Of a DNA stretch of 64,000 nt, positions 23,101 to 34,313 are shown piece after piece. The notes below the pieces were generated by a model that saw nothing but the letters and a program-made list of their open reading frames with translations, was not told the DNA's origin and did no database searches. The translations under genes and the position numbers were made by a program. Positions within the stretch are counted from its first letter, which is position 1. The number at the start of each line of letters is the position of its first letter. The stretch lies in NCBI GenBank assembly GCA_002205965.3, contig NADL03000075.1:352663-416662 (forward strand). Reading direction: 5' to 3'. Source of the DNA: Kappaphycus alvarezii. Its lineage: Eukaryota; Rhodophyta; Florideophyceae; Gigartinales; Solieriaceae.

Positions 23101-24560
23101 AGAGTTTTACACTACAAGCCGGAACAGGCTTTTTGAGGGACAAGAAGGAAATATATCGTGAACAGAAGTAGTTTTTATCACAAGTATGTAATTTAAGTTA
23201 CTGAAGAGTTCTAAAAATTTAAGTGGGTGAGAGAGGAGGAAATAAAATTTTAACTGAGAACAATAGCATAATTTATGGACAAAATTGGAGATACTGTATC
23301 AAGGTAAATAATTATGCTTTTCCTCGAGGAAAAAAATTCTTTTTTGAATATACCATCTATCGTTATTGGGCCTAAAAACCTTGAATGTTATTCCTTAATT
23401 ATCAAGATCGATCAGACAAAAAATTGCAATGAATTGATATTCGCGACCGAGTGATACAAATACTTCAGAGAATTGCAAAATAAAATAAAATCAATTTAAT
23501 TAAATCAATTTCTCATTTACGCAAGCCCGAAGCTTGTTTCCATATCCTTATATATCTATATTGATTTCTAAGAAATGATTTTATGCATGAATAAGTATAT
23601 GTTAACATATTTAGTGCTGCAGAGAACTTACATTTTGTGTGGCTGCTTTATAGTTTCGAGCTTCAATGTAGGCTCTTTGGACCAAAAGGAAAGTAAAATA
23701 CTTATATGAGTTTCTTCGTATCAAAAAACTTGTAACAACAATATCTGGAACTTTTCATATAATTTAGTCCCCTTCTTCCTCTACTTTATCGTCCCCGGTA
23801 TTATAGATTTAAAAAAAGGAGCGGGAAACTGCTAACGTCTAAATTAATCATTATGATCGTCAAAAGGCCCCTCTAATTACTCAAATCACCAATCCTGATT
23901 TTTTGGTTAGATATCTGTGCAGACCGATATCAAGTAAAGAACTAGTACGTTTATTATCTCGTATTATCTTCATAAATATGGATTTCACTGCCAATAACTG
24001 GCAGTCCTGTACCATACACCTGTGAATCTAGGGACGACCAGAAACAAGTTCCCCGTCAGTCCGAAGCTAGTCCATTTCTTTTTCACGCAATATTTTACCA
24101 TGGACAACTTGATTTACAATTTGAACAAGGAATCCACTCAAGAAGACCATTTTGTAGCTAACATAGAGCATATATTTCAATTTTTAGTCGCAAAAAGACC
24201 CATTGTTTTAGTATCAACTGCTGAGAGGTGATTTTCGTGGATTTTTAGGGTATACATGTTTACTGTATTTTTCGATCCCGTGACTGCTAGATTTTATTTA
24301 ATTTTTATGTTTTTTCTCAATATGTTTTACTATTATACAACTATTCTTGCCCACAGAGCTCCTGTGTGTCAGGTATATAGCGTGGTACACGAGGATTCCA
24401 TGGTGATGGAAATAAGGGACCAGAACCTCTCAAAAAAGGGACCTTCCTCCTTACTATGACCCTCCAAACCCTACTATCAAATGGCACTATTGTGCAGGGC
24501 CGATTTTCCCGGCGCCAGCGCGGTCGTGTTAGATTGCACGAGCGATGTGAGAAAAATCTC
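20101..24560. other. AT-rich gene-poor stretch
   Basis: This 4.4-kb stretch is visibly richer in A and T than the rest and holds almost no ORF above 60 codons on either strand. It contains the long perfect hairpin at 22392-22441 and many A/T runs. No tRNA, rRNA or coding match was recognised. The part from about 24240 may belong to the relic LTR element that follows. Confidence 0.5.
22392..22441. repeat. Perfect inverted repeat, 23-bp arms, 4-nt loop
   Basis: TCTTTCCAGTGTCTGAGAAC.. at 22392-22414 is exactly complementary to 22419-22441, with CTCA between. No mismatch is seen in 23 pairs. It stands alone in AT-rich DNA. It could fold as a cruciform or, if transcribed, as a short hairpin RNA. 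Confidence 0.9.
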
Positions 24561-26120
24561 CTTTTTCTTCTAAAATGTTGCGATGGCGTCCAAGTCTGAC
24601 GAGGAGAATGAGTTTAGCACACATGGGTGACGCTGCGTTAGACCCACACTACGATACGTCAGGGTCCAACGGTGAGCTCTTTCTTGAAGCTAAAAACTAC
24701 CCCGACGTCAAAAAGAAGTTTTCGAACAGCTCTCGAAGCACGAAAATCCAGAAGACGCCGTCCGCTAAGCTCTAAAAATTGGGCTTGAAATAGAAGACAT
24801 TACAGCTTCTTTGAAGTAAATAGAGCACCTTTATGAGTATGAAAGGATAGACAACATCGCTAGGTTCGGACTTCTTAGCACTGCTGCCTGTTGACACAGG
24901 GAGCTTCAGAAATTCTCGGCATTCCGTGGATCTAAAAGTTATTCGGGAATCCTCAATGCGTTTAAATATTTTCCTTAAATTCGTATTGAATCTGTCGGTC
25001 ATTCGAGTCGCGTTGCTGAAGTTCCCCGGCAAGGTTGCTGGTTCTTCCGGATTCGTAGTCAAGAAATATCGAAGATAACGTGGACGCTCTTGCTGAAGAT
25101 CTCTCGATGCTGACGTTGTTTCTGAAGAACACTAAAGTAGATAGCGGGGCTGGACAATAATCTGCTCCGAAGAAAAATAATCGAGTTCGTCAACGCTTTT
25201 ATTACAACTGCTTGGCCATAACGCCATGAATTGCGAGAAAACACCGCCCATAACACTCTTCGTCCCCTTCCTGAAAAATGGAGTCACTTAGAGGCTACGT
25301 GGTAGTCTTTTGTTGGAAGAAAGGCTTTTAGTTGTGGAAAAATCGCCGAAAAGAAAGAAGACGGGGAAGCAGGCGGCCGAGAAAACATTATCCTAGAAGA
25401 TCCGTCCGATACAAGTTTCTTCCACCAAGAAGTTGTCAATGTCGTAAAAATAAACGCCAACGGAGAAGCACAGCCGAAACAGCTTTTCTGGGATGACCAT
25501 AGAGGCACCCCCATCTCACGCCTTGTGATTTTACCCCAAGGTCGCGCCGTTCACCAAAGTCCAGTGCTTCCGTCAGAAGAGTTTCGCATTATAAATCGCA
25601 AGAAAAAGGTAGGTAAACCGAACCTCATCAAGAAGATCTCTAATAAGCTGCAGGAGTACATCGAAAAATAGTATGTTGTCTCCGAGCTTGCAAACGCTAA
25701 TTGTGGTTTATTAGTTAGCCAGCTTCTTCGTGGAGATGCTGGAGGAGCTATAAATCTTATGCTTCGTTTCCTTGGAAAACACTCGATTCCACGCGTCGCA
25801 GTGGTGTCGAACTCCGATTCCCGTTTACTGCGACCGGCTCGGCTTAAGTTGTGCGGTACCGAAGTCTGGGCGCAACTAAATTCCGGAGCAGTACAAAATT
25901 GTCTATCCGGTTGCATCTTTCGCGGAACTACAGGTCGGAGAGAATTACCGTCGCAATTAGTGACAGCTCATCATTTTTTGAATCGATGCTCAAGGTTCCG
26001 AAGACATTTGGAGACTAAGCCGTCAAATTGGACTTCCTCGTTGTCAAGAAGTTCCAATAACTGTCCTCTCTGTAGCATACTATATCTTTCGTATTACAGT
26101 AAGCTGAACAGGTCTTGCTC
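24560..26120 (+). mobile_element. Fossil Ty3-like gag/protease relic
   Basis: Plus-strand pieces resemble the corresponding part of the complete element at 1851-8906. 'SQLLRGDAGGAINLMLRFLG' near 25720 parallels 'GQLLRGDAEDARKELKKI', and 'LNSGAVQNCLS' near 25880 parallels the protease site 'FDSGAVPNLIS'. A gag-like start ('MASKSDEENEF') lies near 24583. The copy is old, with many breaks (well over five), and no RT was found after it. Confidence 0.65.
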
Positions 26121-26329
26121 TTTACAATGCTAAGTGACACCCGTTTGGATTCACTACATCTCATGCGGTTTTCTTCTGGCTCAACTTACTCAAAGCTTAC
26201 TATCTGAAAGTGGGTACTTAAGACAGAGCTCTGCGTCGAGAAATAGGTTGTAGTGCTTAGTCATTTTTTTTCAATCATTTTTATCCATAAAGCTCACTCG
26301 CAACTGCGTTTTGTCCACATTTCATAATA

Positions 26330-27620
26330 AACTTCAATATGAAACAAAAGGTTCAATTTGTTCGCGTAATATTTAGAGGCGAAGCCCTCCACTTCTACCA
26401 TTCTGAATTAAGCAATTTGGCAGAATGGCAGACGCTGTTTCAAGAATTTCTGCAGAGATACAGCAGTGCTGCACTCATGCGCAGTATTGAGGATAAATTC
26501 CCTCACTATTGATCAATTCATATCCAAAAGTGAGCACGACGTAATCGCTTTAGAAAAACTTGGTCGACGAATTGAAATTCCAGTTTCGCTGTACCTCGAT
26601 GGCAGAACTCGCGATTGCGACAAAAGAGTAGCATTGTAAAAAGCTGTCGGATCAGTGAAATGGGCAGATTCTCCGATTACTGAAACAAGTAACGGAAATA
26701 CTTCATGCAAGAAGATCCATTATGAATTTACTCTCGCTGAACTAAAAATATTCATAGAAAAGTCATTCAGGAGCAGCGTTCTTCTCCCAAAAAACTTAGC
26801 AATAGTTCTGGCTCATCATTCCAATGCACCTCACTTGCGATTTTTTCAAAGCTTCTCTTCCAACCTGGACGCAGTTAACTGAAATTTACAACATTGTCAC
26901 CGTATAAAGACGAAATTTACGAAATTTTATCCGTACAGTGCCCTGGGTTCTATGAAGGCCAACTCGACCGATTACGTTGCCCTCGCTCGTAACCTCTAAA
27001 GGAAGCACTGCACAGAATATCTTCTATCTCTTCCCCGAGTACACGGGAACTAGTCATCTTGATTTTCTCGGAGCGACTTCTTTCCTTCGGAGTTAAGGAG
27101 CTGATTTCTTTTTGCTGATTTCGGCGCGAATGTACAAAAGATGGAAGAAATCTTTGGTCTTCAGGAAACGTTTTACCCGTCGATCCGCCGATGTTGTGGG
27201 AAAAGAGTGACGGGCGCTTCCTCGCCGCTTTTGACATCAGATCTAGTCGTGACGCTCTCCTCTTTGTCGACTTTGCAGCAGTCTGTTCTCTTTTCGCATC
27301 CTAATACTCCATGGAGGGATTTTCAGAGGATCCAAAGCCGTTTTCTACTCGCCCGTGCTGACCAAGATGAGTTCTATCCAGAAGGCTTTATGTAATCTGT
27401 GTCAACCTGTTTTCTGGACGTAGACGGCAAAACGTTGGAGGAATAGTAGTGCAAGGATCGAGAGCAAAGGAACGGAATTGACGAGAGAGAACGCGCGACT
27501 AGTAGCGCAAGCGCGAAAAATAGCCTTAGATACGCGCGCGATGGCCCGAAAGCCAAGAAAAAGATGCGGCGGATAAGATAAGGTACAGTGGTGCGCGAGA
27601 TTAAGGGAGCTTTAGTGCGC
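26330..27620 (+). mobile_element. Second fossil gag-like relic
   Basis: Near 26370-26510 the plus strand reads 'FRGEALHFYHSELSNLAEW', then 'YSSAALMRSIEDKF', a pattern seen in retrotransposon gag proteins. The following kilobase has further short charged pieces without a clear match. It is very old, with many breaks. Whether it belongs with the relic at 24560-26120 or to another insertion is not clear. Confidence 0.5.
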
Positions 27621-27911
27621 AGGGGGGACCAGAGTGCTTCTGTTGTGCACTGTGTTAACCGTTCGGCCGTTATATTGAAAAAACATTAATTTGAGACATG
27701 ATGTCTCGATAAAATATTCTAATTTGCAGCCACTATCAACCCTCCGGATGAAGACCTGAGGCTGCTAATTCATCGCATTAGCGAACGGGACACCAGTCCA
27801 CTGCCAAAATGAGAGGGAAAACGGGGGAGGAGTAGGAAAATACAATATATTTTATGGAGCTGGAAATGAAAGATTTTAACGCAGACACCTGGGCTCTCAC
27901 CAATGATTATC

Positions 27912-29085
27912 ATGGCTGAAGCAAATACGGGTGTAGACCTTAATCTTCTCAAAGCATATGAACGGCTTCAGGGAGCCATTTTACATCGAATCAAACGCGA
28001 ATTATTCTTACGCAAACTTGCAACTAAGTATTCCATTGACAGATCAAGATTCATAGTGCTATTATTCAGTAGACAGCTGCTGGAAGAAGTGAGACTTAAT
28101 GTGTAGATGACACAAATTTGATCATAAGGGAGCGAGGGAGATCAACAGTGGTTGCGGAAAGCAGAAGGCACTATTCTGTGAAGTAGTCAAGCATTACGTC
28201 AACACATGTATGCCCCTAGCAGACCAAGATCTGACTGAACTTGTCTCGTCTGTGGTGCAAAAAATGCCGCCGTGCAGAGGTTTGAATGTGAAATTTCGTG
28301 ATAGGAAGCCCTGTACAAATTGGATATCGTCGTTCATATCCCGGCCTCATACTTTGCAAATCAAGGCAATGAGGTCAGTTGAAGACAAAAGAACCAAGGC
28401 CGTTACGACAGGAATTGTTGGACAGCACTTTGCTCTTGTTAAGGCCGCAATACATCGTTTATGGATCGAAGACGCCATATATATACTCAATATTGATGAA
28501 ACAGGGTTCCCTTTTCGTGGTATGGCTGGTAAGAGTACCAGAAAGGCAATTGGCTATCTTGATAAGAAATTCTTTACGAAACTCTTCAGCACAAGAGGGA
28601 ACCATGACCGAGTTAAAATGATGTTTGTGTGTCACACTGCCGTTAAATCATGCAAACTATTCGTGTTGTTTTCTGGGAAGAATCATCGCATCAAACGAAT
28701 TCTTGGCAATGTGCAGACTGTATTAAACTTCCTTCCTGAGTGCTATTTATACCAAAATGATCCAGCTGGGCTATACTCCGCAATTTTTCTTGACTGAGCC
28801 AACCAGTTAATTGAGAAGACATCTGCCTTGAGAGGGGGGTAAGCACTTGCTGCTCGTCATCGACGGATACTCATGTCATGTTCAATTTGACTTCCTTAGT
28901 CTATTGCGAAAGCATGGAATTATTGCTATTGGACTACCGGCTCATACATCTTATGACGCGGCCATTGGATGTTTCAATTTATTCCTATTTCAAGGCGCAT
29001 CTGGTTCAGGAATTTCTCAGAATGTCCATAACTAAGAAAACGATGGATGCACTTGATGTGTCAGCGTTGATGTCGGCTGCATAAA
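27912..29085 (+). pseudogene. Pogo-like (Tc1/mariner superfamily) transposase, decayed
   Basis: An N-terminal Psq-type helix-turn-helix is visible near 27960-28060 ('FLRKLATKYSIDRSRF'). The open stretch 28210-28794 carries a DNA-binding middle part and the first catalytic Asp in 'YILNIDETGFPFRG' near 28490. After a stop at 28795 and a frame change come 'LLLVIDGYSCHVQFDF' (second Asp, near 28850) and 'IIAIGLPAHTSYDAA'. A further frame change gives 'PLDVSIYSYFKAHL' (third Asp, near 28965). This is the DDE_1 layout of pogo/jerky transposases, including the PxHTS and PLDV motifs. It is clearly dead, with one stop and two or more frameshifts. Terminal repeats were not located. Confidence 0.85.
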
Positions 29086-29089
29086 GTTC

Positions 29090-32000
29090 ATGCGGTAATT
29101 AATCTAATATCCGGAGCGGCTTTTCTCGAACTTGAATTGGGGATTATGAAAAATCATGCGCGTTTATAGAGCCTTAAAGAAACTTTCGTTTTACTGGGAT
29201 GGTTGGGTCCTGGAATTGATTTTATGGGTACTACAAGAAGTTGAGGTTGACGATGAGGGTAATATTCATATAGCAACAAAGTAAGGGCAGCATCTCACAT
29301 CTTTTGCTGTGTGTTTTATGCTCTTCAAGAGAGGAAGAAAAGATGGACGCTTGGTGATGCCCAAAGTTCAGAAAGAGAGCGGGGAAAAAAGCGTCGCATC
29401 AACTATCCGGAATCTGTTGCAGAGAATCATTGGTTAATTGCGTTAATTTCCTGTCGCGCATTCGCACGGCACCACCTCAGTGAGACGCTTTTGCAAAGTA
29501 GACTGGCAAGGGAGTCCCAAATTGGGTTTTATAGTCAGTTCTAGCGTCCATGGCAGCATTACTGTTCAAACATCACGTTCAGTGTTTGATTTGGATATAT
29601 TAATAATTTTTTTTCGAGAAATTTCTATACCAGGGTTATGAGATCCTAATACTCCTTGTAGAATGATAAACGGGCTCAAATTAAGATTTCAGCCCTAATA
29701 GTGCTATTTTGACGGTTATTTTGAAGCTTACTGAAATCCAATATTGAGGAGCTTCTATATTTAAGATTATTGAAAATAGAGCTGCGCTTCCATTGCATGC
29801 TGTTTGAGTGAAATGAGTTATTTTTCCTATTTTTCCAATTAAATTTCGCATGTAAAGGCAATTTTGTCCCAATGTGCCGGCCGAACGGTTGCCTTTTGTG
29901 CTGTAGCCATACAACAGTTTGAAGACAGTGTTTTTAATCATGCCCTAGATGAACTATTCCATTGGACTCAACTCATATACAGTACAGTAAGTTAGTTCCC
30001 GAATATTGTGTGTGAGTGACATGGCCACACAAACTATACACAGTCAAATAGTTTAATGATGAAATTTCCCTTTTAGGCTCCCCTTATAGTTAGCACTTCC
30101 TCTATTGGGTTCATCCTGTTGGGGTAAAGACTACTCCTTATCGTAGTATCCCTTGTTTCCATACTTGGCTGGGTAGCAAAACGTTAGAATCTGTTCCGCG
30201 GGCCTTCGGTCTCCTACAGACCTCTCCCTGCTACCATTAGTCAATTTATTTTTGCCTTTGTTATTCTACTAACAGAAAAATAAATACCGGGGTTCGGTTT
30301 CAAAATTTTCTATCCAACCGTTCAACTCAAAGAAAACGGACCCTTTTATCCCGACAAAGGTGGTATCCGTGCCAACGCCTTGAATGTGAATTTTATGGGG
30401 ATTGACAGCTATATATGATGAATTTCTACCGTATTTTACTGTAATTTTCTACCAGGTAACTGCCATATTTTATTTGATTTTTATGTTTTTGTAAAGTAGT
30501 TACTACTGTGCAATAAGTCTAGAAGAACTTTATAGCATCATTCACAAGGGTTCCGTGCAAGAGCTGACTATTTAGCTGGAAAATTGCTAAGCGGGAGGTC
30601 CACGTCTGCCACGTGCACAGGTGCGCACGACACGTTAGCGTTCGGCCAGAAACGACATGTCGTGTGACTAGTTGCCGGTAAAAAATTCGTCCGAATAACT
30701 ACAACTGGTGTATAAGATCTTCGGCGATGTGTGGAAGTAGTCCTTCTATAGAGAGGATAGTGGCGGTAAAAGGCGAATCCGAGGAATCTGTTGAACGGGA
30801 AATGGGCAGACAGCCGGCTACAGCAGGAGAGCGGAGATTTTCAAATTGGTGGCTCACCATCTATCGTACTGCACGGACACAACTTTACGCACTGTGCGGA
30901 GACACCAGAGTCACTAATATCATATCCCAATACATGAGTGGTGATGGCAAGAAGAAAAATATGCGTTGGGGGTACTGTAAAGGCTAATTTTCAACCAAGA
31001 TATTGGTTTTCAGTAAAATTTGGAGTGATTTAAGTTCTTTGCATTGCATACATAAGCGGTGATCGGGACCGTAGAGCTTCTACTTCGCTCACCCTCAGAC
31101 ATGAACCACCAAAAAAAAGCAAATGCCAGAACCGAAAACGCTCCAATCCAAGCAACCTTACCAGAATCGCAACTACTAACATCTACTTTGACTGTCTTTA
31201 CCCGCTCAGTGTCCCTCGTCGGGTAATGTTGCTTGTACGTATGAGAAGACGTAATCTGTCGATAAAGGAGAGTTTAATTCGCTAAATTTCTTCGCTATAA
31301 ACGGCGAATCGCTCCTTGTCTTCATATAAATGAGATAAAGTTGGGAAAACTCCACCCAAGTGCCATAAAAGAGGTTTAAAAGTGAAGAGTAGGAAGATTA
31401 AAGATGATAATAGACGTAAATAGAAGGAAGGCGGTGGCTGTAAGTTTAAAAAGAAGCTAAATACTTCTGGCCTCGGATTTCGTCGCTATCTGCATCGCAG
31501 TCGCCGCTTTCTAGCGACCTGCGCCAGACACAAAATCCCTGCCGTGCACAAGGAACCCTACACGACGTCAAGTCAGTCCCCTTAATAGGTAGACGCCCTA
31601 ATCGATTCTGCTATCACTAAAGGAAAGGAAAAATCAAGATAAAAAGGGTCGAAGAAAGTAGAGGGAACTAGGTCTGCAGACTCAAACCGGACGGAGTATA
31701 CAAGAAGCAGAAATATCGACGACGAGGCAGAAGAGGCCAGCGAAAAGGAAGTAAGTGAAACGGGTGAAGTAGAGATGAGTTAACAGTCGTAGAGGAAGAA
31801 GAAGAAAAGGGTAGCGAAACTCCACACTACAACTCATGTGGGTAGAACAATAAGAGACGAACGGCGGCCCAACGCCCCCGAAAGACCGATCTATCGCTGC
31901 CACGGGTACTCCGGAAAGCGGAAACGACGGAATTCTTTGTTTTGGGTGCGGCTCCCGTTACGAAACAACGGGCACAGGTCTCCGCAAGGTTAAGTGAAGG

Positions 32001-33380
32001 TAAACTTCTTTTGGTCGAAAAAATCGCCCCTAGGGCTTCTATCCCGGAGGCTAGTCCGGTACCACCTTGATCCGTCCCTGAAGCAGACATCGGGTACAAC
32101 TTCTTGACCACTCTGAAAATTAGTCAGGACAAGCAAGTAAAGAATGAAAGGCGCGAAAAAGACACCAACCACTATTACAAGTTGTGTGACTTTTGGACGC
32201 CGAGCAAGGATCAGTTTGATGCCCATAAGGCCAGTCTTAAACACAAAAAAAACCGTGATCCTATTTTTGATCTCATCGGATCCTACCTCCTGGACTAATC
32301 AGCTCACGTGCGTGTGTGATGTGCGAGTGGCATCGTAAATATACCTCAACCAACACCTCGTGATTCGAAAGCACCGCGGGAACTTGGCCCATAGAGGGAT
32401 CCGAATAAAATGACCCTTTCTACAGAACTGTGCAAGTAAATTACTGTACTTCTAGGGTTCAAGTAGTACGTGGCACGTACAAATGTATTTTCAGCAAAGT
32501 GCATTAACAAGTACAGTATTATTCTGTCGGCAACGTACCTAGTTTGCATTTAGAGCCCCGCAATAGTCTATATAAAGCGCCCCTGACCTAGTTTCCAGGT
32601 GCAGAGAGGCATCAGTGATTGGAAGTACAACAGTTCTGGTCCGTGCTTTGCAACTTCCGAGTGAAGTTGTAACACTACTGTACTGATGTGAATTGATACT
32701 TTCACAATTACAGCAATGATCCAGAACACGGACATGTCCCAACTATATTGAAGGGGGCCCACTGCCAAAGCATGTTTATAATACATGAGGTAAAGATGAT
32801 CACAAATATTGATAAGCAGAGCACGCCGTCTGAACGGGCATAACTTGACATATGACTAAATGCAAGCAAGCAAAGGCTAGCGCAGAGCAAATGAAGCCAA
32901 GAAAAGGTGTGAGTGCAAACCCGTGGGATTGAGGATGCAGAGCGGGGGAATGCCACAAGGGCGAGTAAGGCAGGCGTAGCAAAAAGCATCGGACACGGAC
33001 TATAAAGAAATATGGAGAGACGCAATGCACAGCACGATGGCGAGCTGCAATGGCCTAGGAAAACGATATGGAACGCATATGGCAAGGTAATAGCTAGAGT
33101 TGCAAGGTCAAAGGAGGACCGCAGCAAAAGGGCAAGCATAAGCATTACAAAGGCAAAGCACGAAATGCAGACCAGGACAATGCGCGAGAACTACAGCATG
33201 GCAAAGAGCAAGTATATCGATGGCGGGAGCGATGATGCGTAGCTTCTATACACATAAAGGTTAGAATAGCGGCTGAGCAAAAAAAAACAGCGGCAGCAGC
33301 ACGCCGGCGACTTGTGCCGAATCTTCTTGCCTTGCACACTCGACATTCCGTTGAGATTCACCCCTCAAGCTGCACCTAGT
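29090..33380. other. Intergenic and decayed repeat DNA, no supported gene
   Basis: Short ORFs without recognised domains. Near 30355 'TGGTATCCGTGCC' resembles a retrotransposon primer-binding site next to a possible relic LTR. At 32104-32295 a 64-codon ORF has 'CDFWTPSKDQFDAHKASLKH', reminiscent of a C2H2 finger but lacking the first Cys. Purine-rich, GCAAAG-like low complexity lies near 32870-33200. Confidence 0.35.
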
Positions 33381-33385
33381 AAGTA
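33381..33385. repeat. Target-site duplication GTAAG, left copy
   Basis: GTAAG abuts the left copia LTR and is found again at 48891-48895 directly after the right LTR. Confidence 0.85.
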
Positions 33386-33592
33386 AAGGAATTAGTAGTT
33401 GATTGTTCTGCTACTCTGCTTCATCACTCTCTTAGAGAAGGATCGACCCTCTTAACATGGCTTAGACCGTCTGCAACTGCACACCTCAAGAGCTCAAAGT
33501 GCTCTCGGTATAGATAATGAGAACGTTCCGTTGTGGCTTTCGATTTCAGGTCACTGTAATTCGATTGGCATTGCAGTTAGCCATTCTGACAC
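33386..33592 (-). repeat. 3' LTR of the copia element
   Basis: Direct repeat of 48683-48890. On the minus strand it begins TGTCAGAATGG, directly preceded by the polypurine tract CGAGGGGGGAG at about 33593-33603. Confidence 0.9.
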
Positions 33593-34313
33593 TCCCCCCT
33601 CGAAAGACTCGGACTATTATGACCGTTACAAGACATCTCATATAAATAAGTCCTTCAAACAGTTCAATGCCAGAACTGATTCGCTCAGTTCTCCTGCGCT
33701 AATCGGTAACATCGGCCTTATCGTTTGAGAGAGTTCGGCTGTCGTCAATACAGTCGTAATTACACGTCAGGATGCAAAGTGGTAGTGCAAGGAGGACTCA
33801 AACCGGGAATAGCGCATCTGCTAGGGGTCTTAACGTGCCTTATCGGATAAATAACCATCTTTTTGCATCATTCAGATCAAATACCTCTGTTGCTTGCGTC
33901 TTTTTGGTCAATTGCTTCCGCTGCTGACATCCTAGTTTCTGTCAGTAAAGTAACTCAATACTCATCATCCAAAGTTCAGTGAAAAAATAGGCTGTTATGT
34001 TAATGCCATCTGCTTCTGCTGCTTCTGAGTGCTGATGACAGTTAATTGCACTAAGGTGGTTCTGTTCAGCTTTTGCTATGGTCTGCGGCTGCATTCAGTA
34101 CCATTAGATCCAAAGCTACTTATAGTAGATCAGACTCGGAAACACGGGTACTGCACCATGTAAAACAAAATAAAAACAAAGCATATAAAGAAAAATGTTT
34201 AAAGATGACTGCAACTGTGTGTGAAGGATAGAAGACAAAACTCACTTAAAACTCGTTTAACTGCAGGAGGGATATCATGCGGGTAATTTTTCCCTTACTT
34301 ACAACTTTTGTCC
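33593..34313 (-). other. 3' untranslated region of the copia element
   Basis: About 720 bp between the end of pol and the 3' LTR. No ORF of note. The polypurine tract sits at its left end. Confidence 0.6.

Noticed and set aside
32104-32298. C2H2-like zinc finger in a 64-codon ORF
   Set aside because: The first Cys of the finger is absent (YYKLC), the ORF is short and nothing around it is coding-like.
32708-33145. 145-codon hydrophobic ORF on the minus strand
   Set aside because: It is the complement of purine-rich GCAAAG-like low-complexity DNA; the hydrophobic product is a compositional effect.
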